From: JAHBVY01 sp964415255
Lineage (GTDB): Bacteria; Myxococcota_A; Polyangia; Polyangiales; Polyangiaceae
NCBI GenBank assembly: GCA_964415255.1
Contig: CAYQAC010000007.1
Location: 6,873-70,872 of the forward strand
DNA length: 64,000 nt
Direction: 5' to 3'
Shown: in pieces, positions 15,736-23,515 of the stretch
How the letters are laid out: every line of letters begins with the position of its first letter
Position numbering within the stretch: the first letter of the stretch is position 1
Translations under genes and position numbers: made by a program
The notes under the pieces: model-generated
Database searches by the model: none
What the model saw: only the letters and a program-made list of their open reading frames with translations
Told to the model about the DNA's origin: nothing

Positions 15736-18177
15736 TTACTTGGGCTCAAGCCAGTAGAAGCCGAGCTCCACCTCGCCGCGATCGGCGGCGAGCCGTGAGG
15801 AGATGAGCGGGTGCTGCTCCGGGCTGAGCTTGAAGGTGGAGACAGGTGTGAGGCGGTGCGAGCTGCGCAGCGCGGTGAGCGAAGGGCGCTCAAGGCTGCT
15901 CGGGACCATGCCGCGCTCGATCTCACGGGTCACGAAGGAGTGAAGCGGGGTGCCCAGGTAGAGCAGCACGCGAGGCGGGCTGGCTGATGAGGGGCTCAGC
16001 GAGGCACAGCCCGGCGACCCTAGCTCGCAGGGGACGGGCTGCCCTGGCAGCCGCGCGAGGTACTCACCGACCGGGAACGCCACCTGGATGGGATCAGCTG
16101 CCAGCTCGGAGATGGGGATCAGCGGCTCCTGTAGCGGCGCGTAGAGCAGGAGATCGTGAGGCGGGAGGCTAGGCAAGCGCGCGCTGATCGCGACCAGCTC
16201 ACGCTCCAGGACGCGGCTGCCGACGAGGAACCGCAGGCCTTCAGTCGCGAAGGGCAGCGGGGCGAGCACCGCGAGCGCGACGGCGAGGGTGGCGGTGCGC
16301 GGAGGCAGCCGCCGCTTGAGCCACTGGGTGAGCAGCATCCCTCCCACGCCGGCGAGCAGCGACGCGAGCACCAAGCCAAAGAAGGCGTTGATGAAGCCGA
16401 CGGGGTACGAGGCCGCCAGGGGGTGACCCCCGTAGGTCGCGAGCGTCGGGTGCGTCGCGAGGATGGCGTAGACGAGCGGCGCCCCCGCGCGACCTCTGAG
16501 CGTCACACCAAGCCCCACGAAGAGCAGCGGGGCCAAGCTCACGGGGAGCAACCGTGAGTCAAGGAACGGGTGGCTGAGCAGCTCGGCCCCGTTGAAGCTT
16601 CCGCCTCTACCAAGCGACGCGAGGTATCCTTCGCGCAGCGATTCCGCGCAGAGCAGGCTCAGGACCAGGGCGGCCACGCCGAGCCAGCACAGCGCGCTCA
16701 GGGAGGGCCGGGCGCTTCCGCGCGGTAGCGACGTCAGCGGTGCGAGCACCACCAGCGGCAGCAGCGTGAGCATCACGTAGTTGGTGTTCACTGCGAGCGC
16801 GAGCAACAGGACCGCGGCGGCGTAGGCCAGGGAGCGGCGCAGGGTTGTGCTCTTCTGAGCTTCAAACAGCGCGAGGCCAGCGCCGAACAGGCACAAGAGC
16901 ACGAAGGGCCAAGGGGTGCCCGCCACGGCGACGCGGATGATGATGGGGTTCAGGCAGATGAACGCGGTGGCCAGCGCCGCCGCGTAGCGCCGCTCAGGCG
17001 CGCCGTAGCCGGCGGCGCGGAGCACCTCCCTGAGGTAAGCCTGGCCCGCGAGCACCGCGAGCACGGTGACGCCGAGGCTCTGGTAGCAGAGGTTCTTGAC
17101 GCTGTAGGGGAAGGTGTGGAGCAGCGGGCCATAGCTCAAGAAGAAGCTAGAGCTCCAGCCTGGGCCGAACGGATCTTGAAAGCAGTCGAGGCGGCGAGCG
17201 CAGTCAGCGCGCGCGAGGTAGCTCAGGTGCTCGTGGAGCGGCAGGCCCGCGGTGCCGAGCGCGGCGATGACGACCAGCGCGACCAAGCAGAGGCCGATCA
17301 CCAGCTCGCTCATCGCCCCGCGTCGCTCTGCCGTGTTTGGCTCTGCCGGGTCTGACTTTGGCGTGTCTGACTTTGGCGTGTCTGACTTTGGCGTGTCTGA
17401 CTTTGCAGGGTCTGGCTCTGCCGGGTCTGACTTTGCAGGGTTCGGCTGTCGCTCGGTAGGGGCGGGTTTCAAACCCGCCCGCTTATCAGTAGCTAAACTG
17501 ACGAACAACGGAGCGTCATGTGGACTGACTGCGCGGTGCCGTCCAACCCCCCGAACCCACGTGTAGAGCTTGGAGGCGGCTAGCCCAAGCAGCCACACGA
17601 GGCCCAGTAAGGCAGTGTAGCTGACTAGGCGTCGGAGGGGCGATACGCCGCCGGGCGGGCGCTGGAGCCACCAGGGGCCGGGCGGGTCGCTGGGGGTGCC
17701 TTTGCGGCGGCTCACCCAGAGGTGCAGGTGCTGCGCGCGCTCCTTCATGAGCGCCTGCGCCAGCGGCCGCCAGCGCTCAGCCTCGTCCGGCGCGCAGGGG
17801 GCGCTCGTGGGGTGGATCGCGGTGAGGGGTGTATCCGCAGGGAAGCAGGTGAGGCTGACCTCCGGNNNNNNNNNNGTGACCTCACCCCGGAGGTCACCGC
17901 TGGTTTGGGGCGGGGCGTGCAGGGTGAGATCCACCGCGGAGGCGGCGCGGATCCGCGTGATGATCTCCCCGCGCTCGATGCGGACGCCGTACTCGTCAGG
18001 GGCGAGCTGAACGTCTGCCGCCGCGAGGGCGCGCTGCACCAGGCTCAGCACCTCGGCCTCGCGCCCTGCGAGGAGCACCTGCTCAAGCTCAGCGTCCGTG
18101 GCGCTGGCTGCCCGTGAATAGGTCAGCGCACTGACCAGCATCATGAGCCACAGGCTCAGGAGCCAAGCGCCCCGCAT
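15736..18177 (-). CDS. Large multi-pass membrane protein with signal peptide and repeat insertion
   Basis: About 813 codons including a 10-base assembly gap (codons ~101-104). A signal peptide (~1-26) leads to a periplasmic domain, a first membrane segment near residue 190, then about ten more helices from ~290 to ~640 and a C-terminal soluble domain. The arrangement recalls GT-C glycosyltransferase-like or other polytopic envelope proteins, but I see no catalytic motif. Residues ~231-240 (AGLKPAPTER) come from a REP palindrome and ~243-282 from a 15-bp minisatellite (PKSDT-type repeats); both sit in the loop before the main membrane domain. Length and frame across the gap are not certain. 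Confidence 0.7.
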   Translation of the reverse strand: MRGAWLLSLWLMMLVSALTYSRAASATDAELEQVLLAGREAEVLSLVQRALAAADVQLAPDEYGVRIERGEIITRIRAASAVDLTLHAPPQTSGDLRGEVXXXXPEVSLTCFPADTPLTAIHPTSAPCAPDEAERWRPLAQALMKERAQHLHLWVSRRKGTPSDPPGPWWLQRPPGGVSPLRRLVSYTALLGLVWLLGLAASKLYTWVRGVGRHRAVSPHDAPLFVSLATDKRAGLKPAPTERQPNPAKSDPAEPDPAKSDTPKSDTPKSDTPKSDPAEPNTAERRGAMSELVIGLCLVALVVIAALGTAGLPLHEHLSYLARADCARRLDCFQDPFGPGWSSSFFLSYGPLLHTFPYSVKNLCYQSLGVTVLAVLAGQAYLREVLRAAGYGAPERRYAAALATAFICLNPIIIRVAVAGTPWPFVLLCLFGAGLALFEAQKSTTLRRSLAYAAAVLLLALAVNTNYVMLTLLPLVVLAPLTSLPRGSARPSLSALCWLGVAALVLSLLCAESLREGYLASLGRGGSFNGAELLSHPFLDSRLLPVSLAPLLFVGLGVTLRGRAGAPLVYAILATHPTLATYGGHPLAASYPVGFINAFFGLVLASLLAGVGGMLLTQWLKRRLPPRTATLAVALAVLAPLPFATEGLRFLVGSRVLERELVAISARLPSLPPHDLLLYAPLQEPLIPISELAADPIQVAFPVGEYLARLPGQPVPCELGSPGCASLSPSSASPPRVLLYLGTPLHSFVTREIERGMVPSSLERPSLTALRSSHRLTPVSTFKLSPEQHPLISSRLAADRGEVELGFYWLEPK
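17330..17449 (-). repeat. 15-bp minisatellite, eight units, inside a coding region
   Basis: Eight consecutive 15-base units, three of them identical (GGCGTGTCTGACTTT at 17360, 17375, 17390). On the minus strand they encode 5-residue repeats of the PAKSD, PAEPD and TPKSD type. The unit length is a multiple of three, so copy-number change keeps the reading frame. Confidence 0.92.
17455..17482. repeat. REP-like palindrome, copy 2, inside a coding region
   Basis: The first 26 bases match 11195-11220 exactly. Here the palindrome is translated on the minus strand as part of the membrane protein, giving a Lys-Ala/Gly-Leu-Lys-Pro-Ala-Pro-Thr peptide. Confidence 0.85.
17533..17560. repeat. Copy of dispersed G-rich motif inside a coding region
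   Basis: GCGGTGCCGTCCAACCCCCC followed by GAACCCAC; the inverse of 3489-3513. It lies in the same loop-coding part of the membrane protein as the REP copy and minisatellite. Confidence 0.6.
17866..17875. other. Assembly gap (10 N) beside an inverted repeat
   Basis: Ten undetermined bases. Directly after the gap GTGACCTC and GAGGTCAC (17876-17897) form an 8-bp hairpin, and CTGACCTCCGG precedes it, so the gap probably hides more of a hairpin or duplicated sequence. The real length is unknown. Confidence 0.9.
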
Positions 18178-18277
18178 GCGCTGCTTCTACCTTGGCGGCC
18201 TGCCCTAAGCGAGCGCAGATGTGCGCTGCCTCGTGAGGCCCTGAGCGGTCACGGCGCCCCCAGCGTCGTTGGAGGGC

Positions 18278-18607
18278 CTACAACCCGAGCGCCACGCGCA
18301 ACGCCTCAAGCTGGTCGCGCTCCTCGTCGTCGATGTCCCCGTCCACGTACATCACGGCGCGGGCGGTCTCGAGGAACACGCGCTTGTGCTCCGCTGGGAT
18401 CTGCTCTGGGCTGAGGCTCCCGGGCGGCGGGGCGGTGATCAGCCACTGTTCCACCTGGGCTGCCTCCTCATTCGGCAGCTGGAGCCGCTCCGCGAGGCGC
18501 CGCACGAAGCGCGCCTCCGCTGGCTGAATCGTCAGGTCAGCCCAAGCGAACGCGGCGGCGAACTTGAGGAGCAGCAGACGGTGCGGGGGGCTCAGCTGGG
18601 CGAACAT
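18278..18607 (-). CDS. TerB-like protein
   Basis: 109 residues, all helical by appearance. LLLKFAAAFAWADLTIQPAEARFVRRLAERLQL is the TerB-type helix pair with a conserved acidic turn, and FLETARAVMYVDGDIDDEERDQLEALRVAL is the second repeat. TerB-like domains are found in tellurite-resistance and membrane-stress systems, but stand-alone copies are mostly uncharacterised. A GTG at 18643 with GAGG six bases ahead is an alternative start adding 12 residues. It is divergent from the hydrolase gene at 18805. Confidence 0.7.
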   Translation of the reverse strand: MFAQLSPPHRLLLLKFAAAFAWADLTIQPAEARFVRRLAERLQLPNEEAAQVEQWLITAPPPGSLSPEQIPAEHKRVFLETARAVMYVDGDIDDEERDQLEALRVALGL

Positions 18608-18654
18608 CGCGCGCAGCGTATCAGAGCCGTTTGCCCCGATCACGCGGCGCCTCG

Positions 18655-18688
18655 CCAAATCCCCCAAACCCCCCAACCCCCAAACCCG
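18655..18688. repeat. Copy of dispersed G-rich motif (four C-tracts)
   Basis: A run of C5, C6, C5 and C3 tracts separated by AAA or AA, between divergent genes. Read on the minus strand it has four G-tracts and is the copy best able to form a G-quadruplex. Confidence 0.6.
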
Positions 18689-18804
18689 AAGACCTCCTAG
18701 CGCCCTCAGGCGCCCGGGGCGGCTCAGGCGCGTGGTCCGTCTGCGGCAAATGGATCGCCGTCCTAGGGTTCCGCTCAGCGTGGCTTGTGCGCTACGACTA
18801 GACA

Positions 18805-19824
18805 ATGGGCTATGGGCGCCACCTGGATCAGGTAGCCGGCGGGATGAGCCGGCTCTTGCACCTCCGCGGTGCGAAGCACAACACGGTGGCTCAGCTGGGG
18901 CCCTACCTCGACCTCCCTGTGGAGGAGCTGTTCCCAGCGCCGCCGCCGCTCACTCAGGTGAAGGTCACGCGGGGGCTGGTGGATCGCGCGCTGCGCACGA
19001 GCACCCTCACGTGGAAGAGTCAGCATCAGGTGGTGTGTCAGGACTACGCGAAGCGCCACTACGGCGAGTACGCGCGGAACCTCACGGCGCGCGCTCGGTG
19101 GATCCGCGCGGATACATCCATGCGCCGCAGCTGCCTCATCTACGTGCACGGGTGGCTTGAGCCCGGCTCTTGGGTGGAGGAGGCGACGCTGTTCCGCAGC
19201 TGGACGAAGCAGCTCCCGGTGGACATCGTGCATGTCTCGCTGCCGTTCCACGGTCCGCGCAACCCGCCCGGCTCCGTGTTCAGCGGTGAGTTCTTTTGGT
19301 CAGCGGATCTCGTGCGCTCGATTGAGGGCGTGCGTCAGGGCGTGTGCGACGTGCGCGGCATCATGAGCTGGCTCCGCGCGCAGGGCTATGAGCGCGTCGG
19401 CATCACCGGCATCAGCTTGGGCGGCTCACTGACCATGGTCACTGGGTGCGTGAGCCCGGCGCCTGATTTCATCGTGCCCATCATCTCGCACCTTCAGCTC
19501 CAAGACGCGGTGGAGCAGGCGCCCATCTTGTGGCGCATGAAGCGTGACCTCACGAGCTGGGGTGTGGATAGGGAGGAGCGTCATCGGCTGTTCGGGCGCT
19601 TGGGGCTCGCGAGCTATCGTCCGCTGCTTGAGCGCGAGCGGCAGCTCTGGATCGAGGCCGAGGAGGACGCCTACATCGACGCGCACCTGGTGGAGAAGCA
19701 GTGGCAGGACTGGGGCGAGCCGCCCATCATGTGGATCCCAGGGGGTCATATGAGCTTCCCGCTCTCAGTGCCAAAAATGACCGAGCGCATGGCGAAGTTC
19801 TTGGAAGAGCTGCCAGGGCGCTGA
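18805..19824 (+). CDS. Alpha/beta hydrolase, ABHD18-like (DUF2048)
   Basis: 339 residues. CLIYVHGWLEPGSWVEEATLF is the oxyanion-hole strand, GISLGG carries the nucleophile Ser204, and GGHMSF carries His315 of the catalytic triad. The order and spacing fit the ABHD18/DUF2048 hydrolases; the physiological substrate of the bacterial members is not established to my knowledge. No Shine-Dalgarno stands before the ATG at 18805; ATG 18844 is an alternative. It is a single-gene unit between divergent and convergent neighbours. Confidence 0.82.
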   Translation: MGYGRHLDQVAGGMSRLLHLRGAKHNTVAQLGPYLDLPVEELFPAPPPLTQVKVTRGLVDRALRTSTLTWKSQHQVVCQDYAKRHYGEYARNLTARARWIRADTSMRRSCLIYVHGWLEPGSWVEEATLFRSWTKQLPVDIVHVSLPFHGPRNPPGSVFSGEFFWSADLVRSIEGVRQGVCDVRGIMSWLRAQGYERVGITGISLGGSLTMVTGCVSPAPDFIVPIISHLQLQDAVEQAPILWRMKRDLTSWGVDREERHRLFGRLGLASYRPLLERERQLWIEAEEDAYIDAHLVEKQWQDWGEPPIMWIPGGHMSFPLSVPKMTERMAKFLEELPGR

Positions 19825-19839
19825 GCTGCGTTTCCCCGC

Positions 19840-19861
19840 GGGTTTGGGGGTTGGTCCCACC
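19840..19861 (+). repeat. Copy of dispersed G-rich motif
   Basis: GGGTTTGGGGGTTGG followed by TCCCACC, in the short space between convergent genes ending at 19824 and 19896. Confidence 0.6.
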
Positions 19862-19895
19862 GTGAGCCGCTCTGCGGCGCTGCAGGCGGCGCGCG

Positions 19896-21587
19896 TCAGC
19901 GTGGCGTGTCAGGCGGCGGCGCGATCCGCTTCAGGTTGAGGCCGCCAGGGTACTGGTAGCTGGTGTAGCGGCCATAGCCGAGCACCTGCAGGCCCACGGG
20001 CTCGCTCGCCGTGAGCACGTGCGCGCCTTGATTGCCTGGCCCCAGGCGGATGCGCGTCACCCCGAGCTCACTCCCGACGGGCGTCGCCGGGGTGGTGACG
20101 GCGGCGCCATCCAACATGAGGGTGACGCCGAGCGGGCCACTGACGTCAGCATAGCTGACGTCATAGTTGGGCGGCGCGAGGAACACGAAGTGCGTCCGGT
20201 ATTGCTCCACGGCGGTCATGAAGCTGAGGGAAGGATCGCCCTTGCCCTCCGGGTTTGGCTCCTCGGGGTCGACCGGGTTAGGGTCCACCAGCGAGCCGCC
20301 GAGCTGGAACGAGGCCACGGCGAACGCCTGGCTCCCCTGCACCTCGAAGGCCTGCTTCACGACGCCCAAGTCCACCCACTGCCCAGCGTTCAGGCTGGTG
20401 GGTGCGCCGCTCGGCGCGCCGCTCGGGTAGCTCAGCTGCGTGTTGTCGAAGTTGCCGTAGATGCGCACCACGTGCCCCGGGACGTCGCCCTTCGGCCCGG
20501 TGGGCGGCACCACCAGGTAGTGCTGCCCGAAGGTCTCCGCGGGGAGCAGTGACTCCTCCGTGTGGTCGCACGCGACTTTATCGTCGGGGACCAAGGAGCA
20601 AGCGGTGCCGGAGATCACCTGGATGGGCTTGTTCGCTTGGAGCAGCGAGCCGCTCAGCTCACCGGAGCCGGTGAGGCTGGTGTAGGTGAGGAGCTGGACC
20701 ACGTCGCCCGCGTTCATCTCGAGCTCGGTGGTGCCGCCGCCAGGGACGTGGGGGACGCCGCCGCCGGCTTCAATGGTGCCGGTGGGTGAGACGTAGACGG
20801 TGACGCGGGTGCCGTCTTGCGTCGCGGTGACGGTCATGAACTCGGGGTACTGGGTGAAGGCGTGGTGGTAGCCATGGCGCCCCGCCATCCGGTAGTTGCC
20901 TGTCATCGCCGTGCTGGGGAGCAGCAAGGAGGCGTCGTTGGTGTAGGTGTAGTAGGTCTGATTGCAGGGCGTGGGGAATGGGCAGCTGGCAGGGCTGGTG
21001 TGGCACTGAGTCCAGTCGTGCCCCGGCGGCCCGCCGATGGACGCGTACTCCAGCGGGTTGAACTGGTACACCGCGATCGGCCGGTCACTGACTAAATGGT
21101 AAGCCCCCTTGTTCATTCGCGACGTGGTGGTGGAGGCCCCCGCCCCCATGCACTGATCGGACTCCGGCCCCTTGAGCGTGGGGATCCACGGCAGGTACAG
21201 CGTGCGAAGCTCCCCGGGTGGGATCGCCGCGGCGGTGATGTGAGTGTCGCCGAGGGTGACCGTCACGTTCGCGGTCTCGCTGCCCGTGTTGGCGGCCACC
21301 GCCGCGAAGTTGAACACTGGCCACACGGCGTTCGCCGTCACCGTGGGCCAGAAGTCGCAGCCGATGTAGGTCCTGCGCGCCGCCGCCTCGGCGCAGGTGG
21401 TGGGGTCGTCGTCTGGTACGTCACCACCGGTGCCGCCACTGCCCCCGAAGGTGAAGCCCGCGCTGCCCCCGGTGCCACCCGACGCGCCGCTGGACGAACC
21501 ACCTTGTCCCTGGCTTGAGCTGCCGCCCGCTGAGCACCCCAAGAGCACCAGCACCACCCACCCTGCTCCCAACGCCCACCGCTTCAT
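19896..21587 (-). CDS. Lipoprotein with IgGFc-binding-protein-type domain
   Basis: 563 residues. Signal peptide with lipobox VLLGC (Cys18), then a Ser/Gly-rich linker to ~residue 55. The body matches the IgGFc-binding N-terminal domain, a beta-rich module: a CDFWP opening, then FNFAAVAANTGSETANVTVTLG, the Pro-Gly-Glu turn at IPPGELRTLYLPW, and repeated DRPIAVYQFNP and EESLLPAETFGQHYLV. In myxobacteria and other deltaproteobacteria such proteins are abundant surface lipoproteins of unknown ligand. The linker and lipid anchor put it on the cell surface or in the periplasm. Confidence 0.85.
   Translation of the reverse strand: MKRWALGAGWVVLVLLGCSAGGSSSQGQGGSSSGASGGTGGSAGFTFGGSGGTGGDVPDDDPTTCAEAAARRTYIGCDFWPTVTANAVWPVFNFAAVAANTGSETANVTVTLGDTHITAAAIPPGELRTLYLPWIPTLKGPESDQCMGAGASTTTSRMNKGAYHLVSDRPIAVYQFNPLEYASIGGPPGHDWTQCHTSPASCPFPTPCNQTYYTYTNDASLLLPSTAMTGNYRMAGRHGYHHAFTQYPEFMTVTATQDGTRVTVYVSPTGTIEAGGGVPHVPGGGTTELEMNAGDVVQLLTYTSLTGSGELSGSLLQANKPIQVISGTACSLVPDDKVACDHTEESLLPAETFGQHYLVVPPTGPKGDVPGHVVRIYGNFDNTQLSYPSGAPSGAPTSLNAGQWVDLGVVKQAFEVQGSQAFAVASFQLGGSLVDPNPVDPEEPNPEGKGDPSLSFMTAVEQYRTHFVFLAPPNYDVSYADVSGPLGVTLMLDGAAVTTPATPVGSELGVTRIRLGPGNQGAHVLTASEPVGLQVLGYGRYTSYQYPGGLNLKRIAPPPDTPR
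20145..20159. repeat. GTCAG-N5-CTGAC palindrome inside a gene
   Basis: GTCAGCATAGCTGAC within the IgGFc-binding lipoprotein gene, flanked by further CTGACGTCA-type sequence. It belongs to the palindrome family also seen at 3567, 9292 and 58408. Confidence 0.5.
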
Positions 21588-21762
21588 GGCGCCATTCTAG
21601 CGCCTAGTGAGCATTCGGCCAATGGGCCAATTGTGGAGACGGTTAAGTATCTTTAATATCAGGTCGACGCCTGGTGCACCCGTGCCTGAGGTTCGCGGCA
21701 CTTGGACTCTAGAGGGTGAAGGTCGCACAACGTAAGGTAAGCTGACTTGTGCGCGCTGGGGT

Positions 21763-21816
21763 GTCAGCGCGCTTGAGCGCTCTCCACGCGCCCGCCGTCA
21801 GCGCGCTTCAGCGCTC
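21763..21816 (-). repeat. 20-bp duplication at the ilvC gene end
   Basis: GTCAGCGCGCTTGAGCGCTC (21763-21782) and GTCAGCGCGCTTCAGCGCTC (21797-21816) differ at one base. The second includes the stop codon of ilvC, the first lies downstream of it. Confidence 0.8.
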
Positions 21817-22821
21817 CTTCACCGCTTGGTTCTCCTTCATCCACGGCATCATTGCGCGCAGGGTTGCTCCGACGCGCTCAATGGAGTGCTCTTGGCCTGC
21901 TGCCTCCAGGCGCCGGAAGCGCTCCTTGCCGCTCTGGTGCTCCTGCATCCACTCCTTGGCGAACTCCCCGCGCTGGATCTCCCCCAAGATCTCCCGCATG
22001 GTGGCCTTGGTCTGCTCCGTGACGACGCGCGGGCCGCGCGTGAGGTCGCCGTATTCGGCAGTGTTACTGACTGAATAGCGCATGTTGCCGATGCCGCCCT
22101 CGTAGATGAGGTCGATGATCAGCTTCAGCTCGTGGAGGCACTCGAAGTAGGCCATCTCCGGCGCGTAGCCCGCCTCAGTGAGCGTCTCGTAGCCCGCCTG
22201 GATCAGCGCCGTGAGGCCGCCGCACAGCACCGCCTGCTCGCCGAACAAGTCAGTCTCAGTCTCTTCCTTGAAGCTGGTGGTGAGCACCCCGGCGCGCCCG
22301 CCTCCGATGGCCGCCGCGTAGGCCAGCGCCACCGCGCGAGTGTCGCCCTCAGCGACGTCCTGATGCACGGCGATCAGCATCGGCACGCCGCGCCCCCCTG
22401 CGTACTCGCGTCGCACCGTGTGCCCCGGCGCCTTCGGCGCCACCAGGAACACCCCGACACCCGCGGGTGGCTCAATGTACCCGAAGTGCACGCCGAAGCC
22501 GTGCGCTACCGCGAGGAAATTACCTGGCACCAGGCCCTCTGCGATCTCCTCGCGGTAGAGGTCGGGCGCGAGCTCGTCAGGGACTAGGAGCATCACCACG
22601 TCGGCCCACGCCGCCGCCTCCCGCGGGCTCGTCACCTGGAGCCCAGCCGCCTCGGCGCGCGCCTGGGAGGCGCTGCCTGCGCGGAGCCCGACCCGCACCT
22701 GTACCCCGCTGTCCTTCAGGTTGAGGGCGTGGGCGTGGCCTTGGCTGCCGTAGCCGATGATGGCGACGCGCTTGTCGCGGATGAGGTTGAGGTCGGCGTC
22801 GCGGTCGTAGAGGGCTTGCAT
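21808..22821 (-). CDS. ilvC: Ketol-acid reductoisomerase
   Basis: 337 residues, the length of class I enzymes. The NADPH-binding GYGSQGHAHALNL lies near residue 17, and the catalytic knotted domain shows SDTAEYGDLTRGPRV in the variant SNTAEYGDLTRGP. It converts acetolactate and acetohydroxybutyrate to the dihydroxy acids of the valine and isoleucine pathways. The start at 22821 has GGAG six bases upstream; an open frame 35 codons further upstream is Pro-rich and not needed. Last gene of the leu-ilv operon, 172 bases after ilvN. Confidence 0.97.
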   Translation of the reverse strand: MQALYDRDADLNLIRDKRVAIIGYGSQGHAHALNLKDSGVQVRVGLRAGSASQARAEAAGLQVTSPREAAAWADVVMLLVPDELAPDLYREEIAEGLVPGNFLAVAHGFGVHFGYIEPPAGVGVFLVAPKAPGHTVRREYAGGRGVPMLIAVHQDVAEGDTRAVALAYAAAIGGGRAGVLTTSFKEETETDLFGEQAVLCGGLTALIQAGYETLTEAGYAPEMAYFECLHELKLIIDLIYEGGIGNMRYSVSNTAEYGDLTRGPRVVTEQTKATMREILGEIQRGEFAKEWMQEHQSGKERFRRLEAAGQEHSIERVGATLRAMMPWMKENQAVKER

Positions 22822-22890
22822 GGAGATCTCCAAGGAGGTGGGCTGGTTGGGTTTGGGCGCGGTTCGCTGGCTGGTCGCCGGCTTGGGCGA

Positions 22891-22915
22891 GGGGATTGGG
22901 GGGTTTGGCACCGCG
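22891..22915 (+). repeat. Copy of dispersed G-rich motif between ilvN and ilvC
   Basis: GGGGATTGGGGGGTTTGG followed by CACCGCG. It sits in the only long spacer of the leu-ilv operon and on the minus-strand transcript would be C-rich. Confidence 0.5.
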
Positions 22916-22993
22916 CCGTCAGGCAATGAACAGGCAGCGGGCTCCGTGTTGGTGAGGTGAATTGTCTAGCGTGGGAAAAGGCAGTGTTACTGT

Positions 22994-23515
22994 CTAATGG
23001 CGGTCGCTGGTGGGCGCCTCGGCGTCGCTCAGCGGGCGCGGGAGCGCGATCGGCGCAGAGCGGACCAGGTCGCGGACGCCGAGCGGGCGCAGCAGCTCCA
23101 CGAAGTGCTCCACCTCCAGGCTGGTGGCGGCGAGCTCCAGGGTGAAGGCGGCGCCGGCGTAGGCCACCACGCGCGCGCCGACGAGGCGCGCGATGCGCTC
23201 CAAGTCTTCTCGCGCGGTGGGGGTCGCGGCGTGCACCGTGACGAGGCAGAGCTCGCGCTCGAGGTGCTTGCCCTCCTCCACGTGGTGCACGCGCCGCACG
23301 CGCACCAGCTTGTGCACCTGCTTGGTGATCTGCTCGATGATGGCGTCGTCGCCGCGCGTCACCAAGATCACCCGGGAGTAGCGCGGATCGAGCGTTGGGC
23401 TGGCGGTGAGCTGATCGATGTTGAAGCCGCGGCCGGAGAACAAGCCGACGATGCGCGCCAGCTCGCCGAAGCGGTTCTCCACCAAGATGCTGAGGACGTG
23501 GCGCCGCGGGCTCAC
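22994..23515 (-). CDS. ilvN: Acetolactate synthase small (regulatory) subunit
   Basis: 173 residues. It begins HVLSILVENRFGELARIVGLFSGRGFNIDQLTASP, the ACT domain signature of the small subunit, and continues with the second ACT-like domain to the end. It activates the large subunit and gives valine feedback control. The GTG start overlaps the ilvB stop in a GTGA tetranucleotide, so translation is coupled. The family is also called IlvH. Confidence 0.95.
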   Translation of the reverse strand: MSPRRHVLSILVENRFGELARIVGLFSGRGFNIDQLTASPTLDPRYSRVILVTRGDDAIIEQITKQVHKLVRVRRVHHVEEGKHLERELCLVTVHAATPTAREDLERIARLVGARVVAYAGAAFTLELAATSLEVEHFVELLRPLGVRDLVRSAPIALPRPLSDAEAPTSDRH

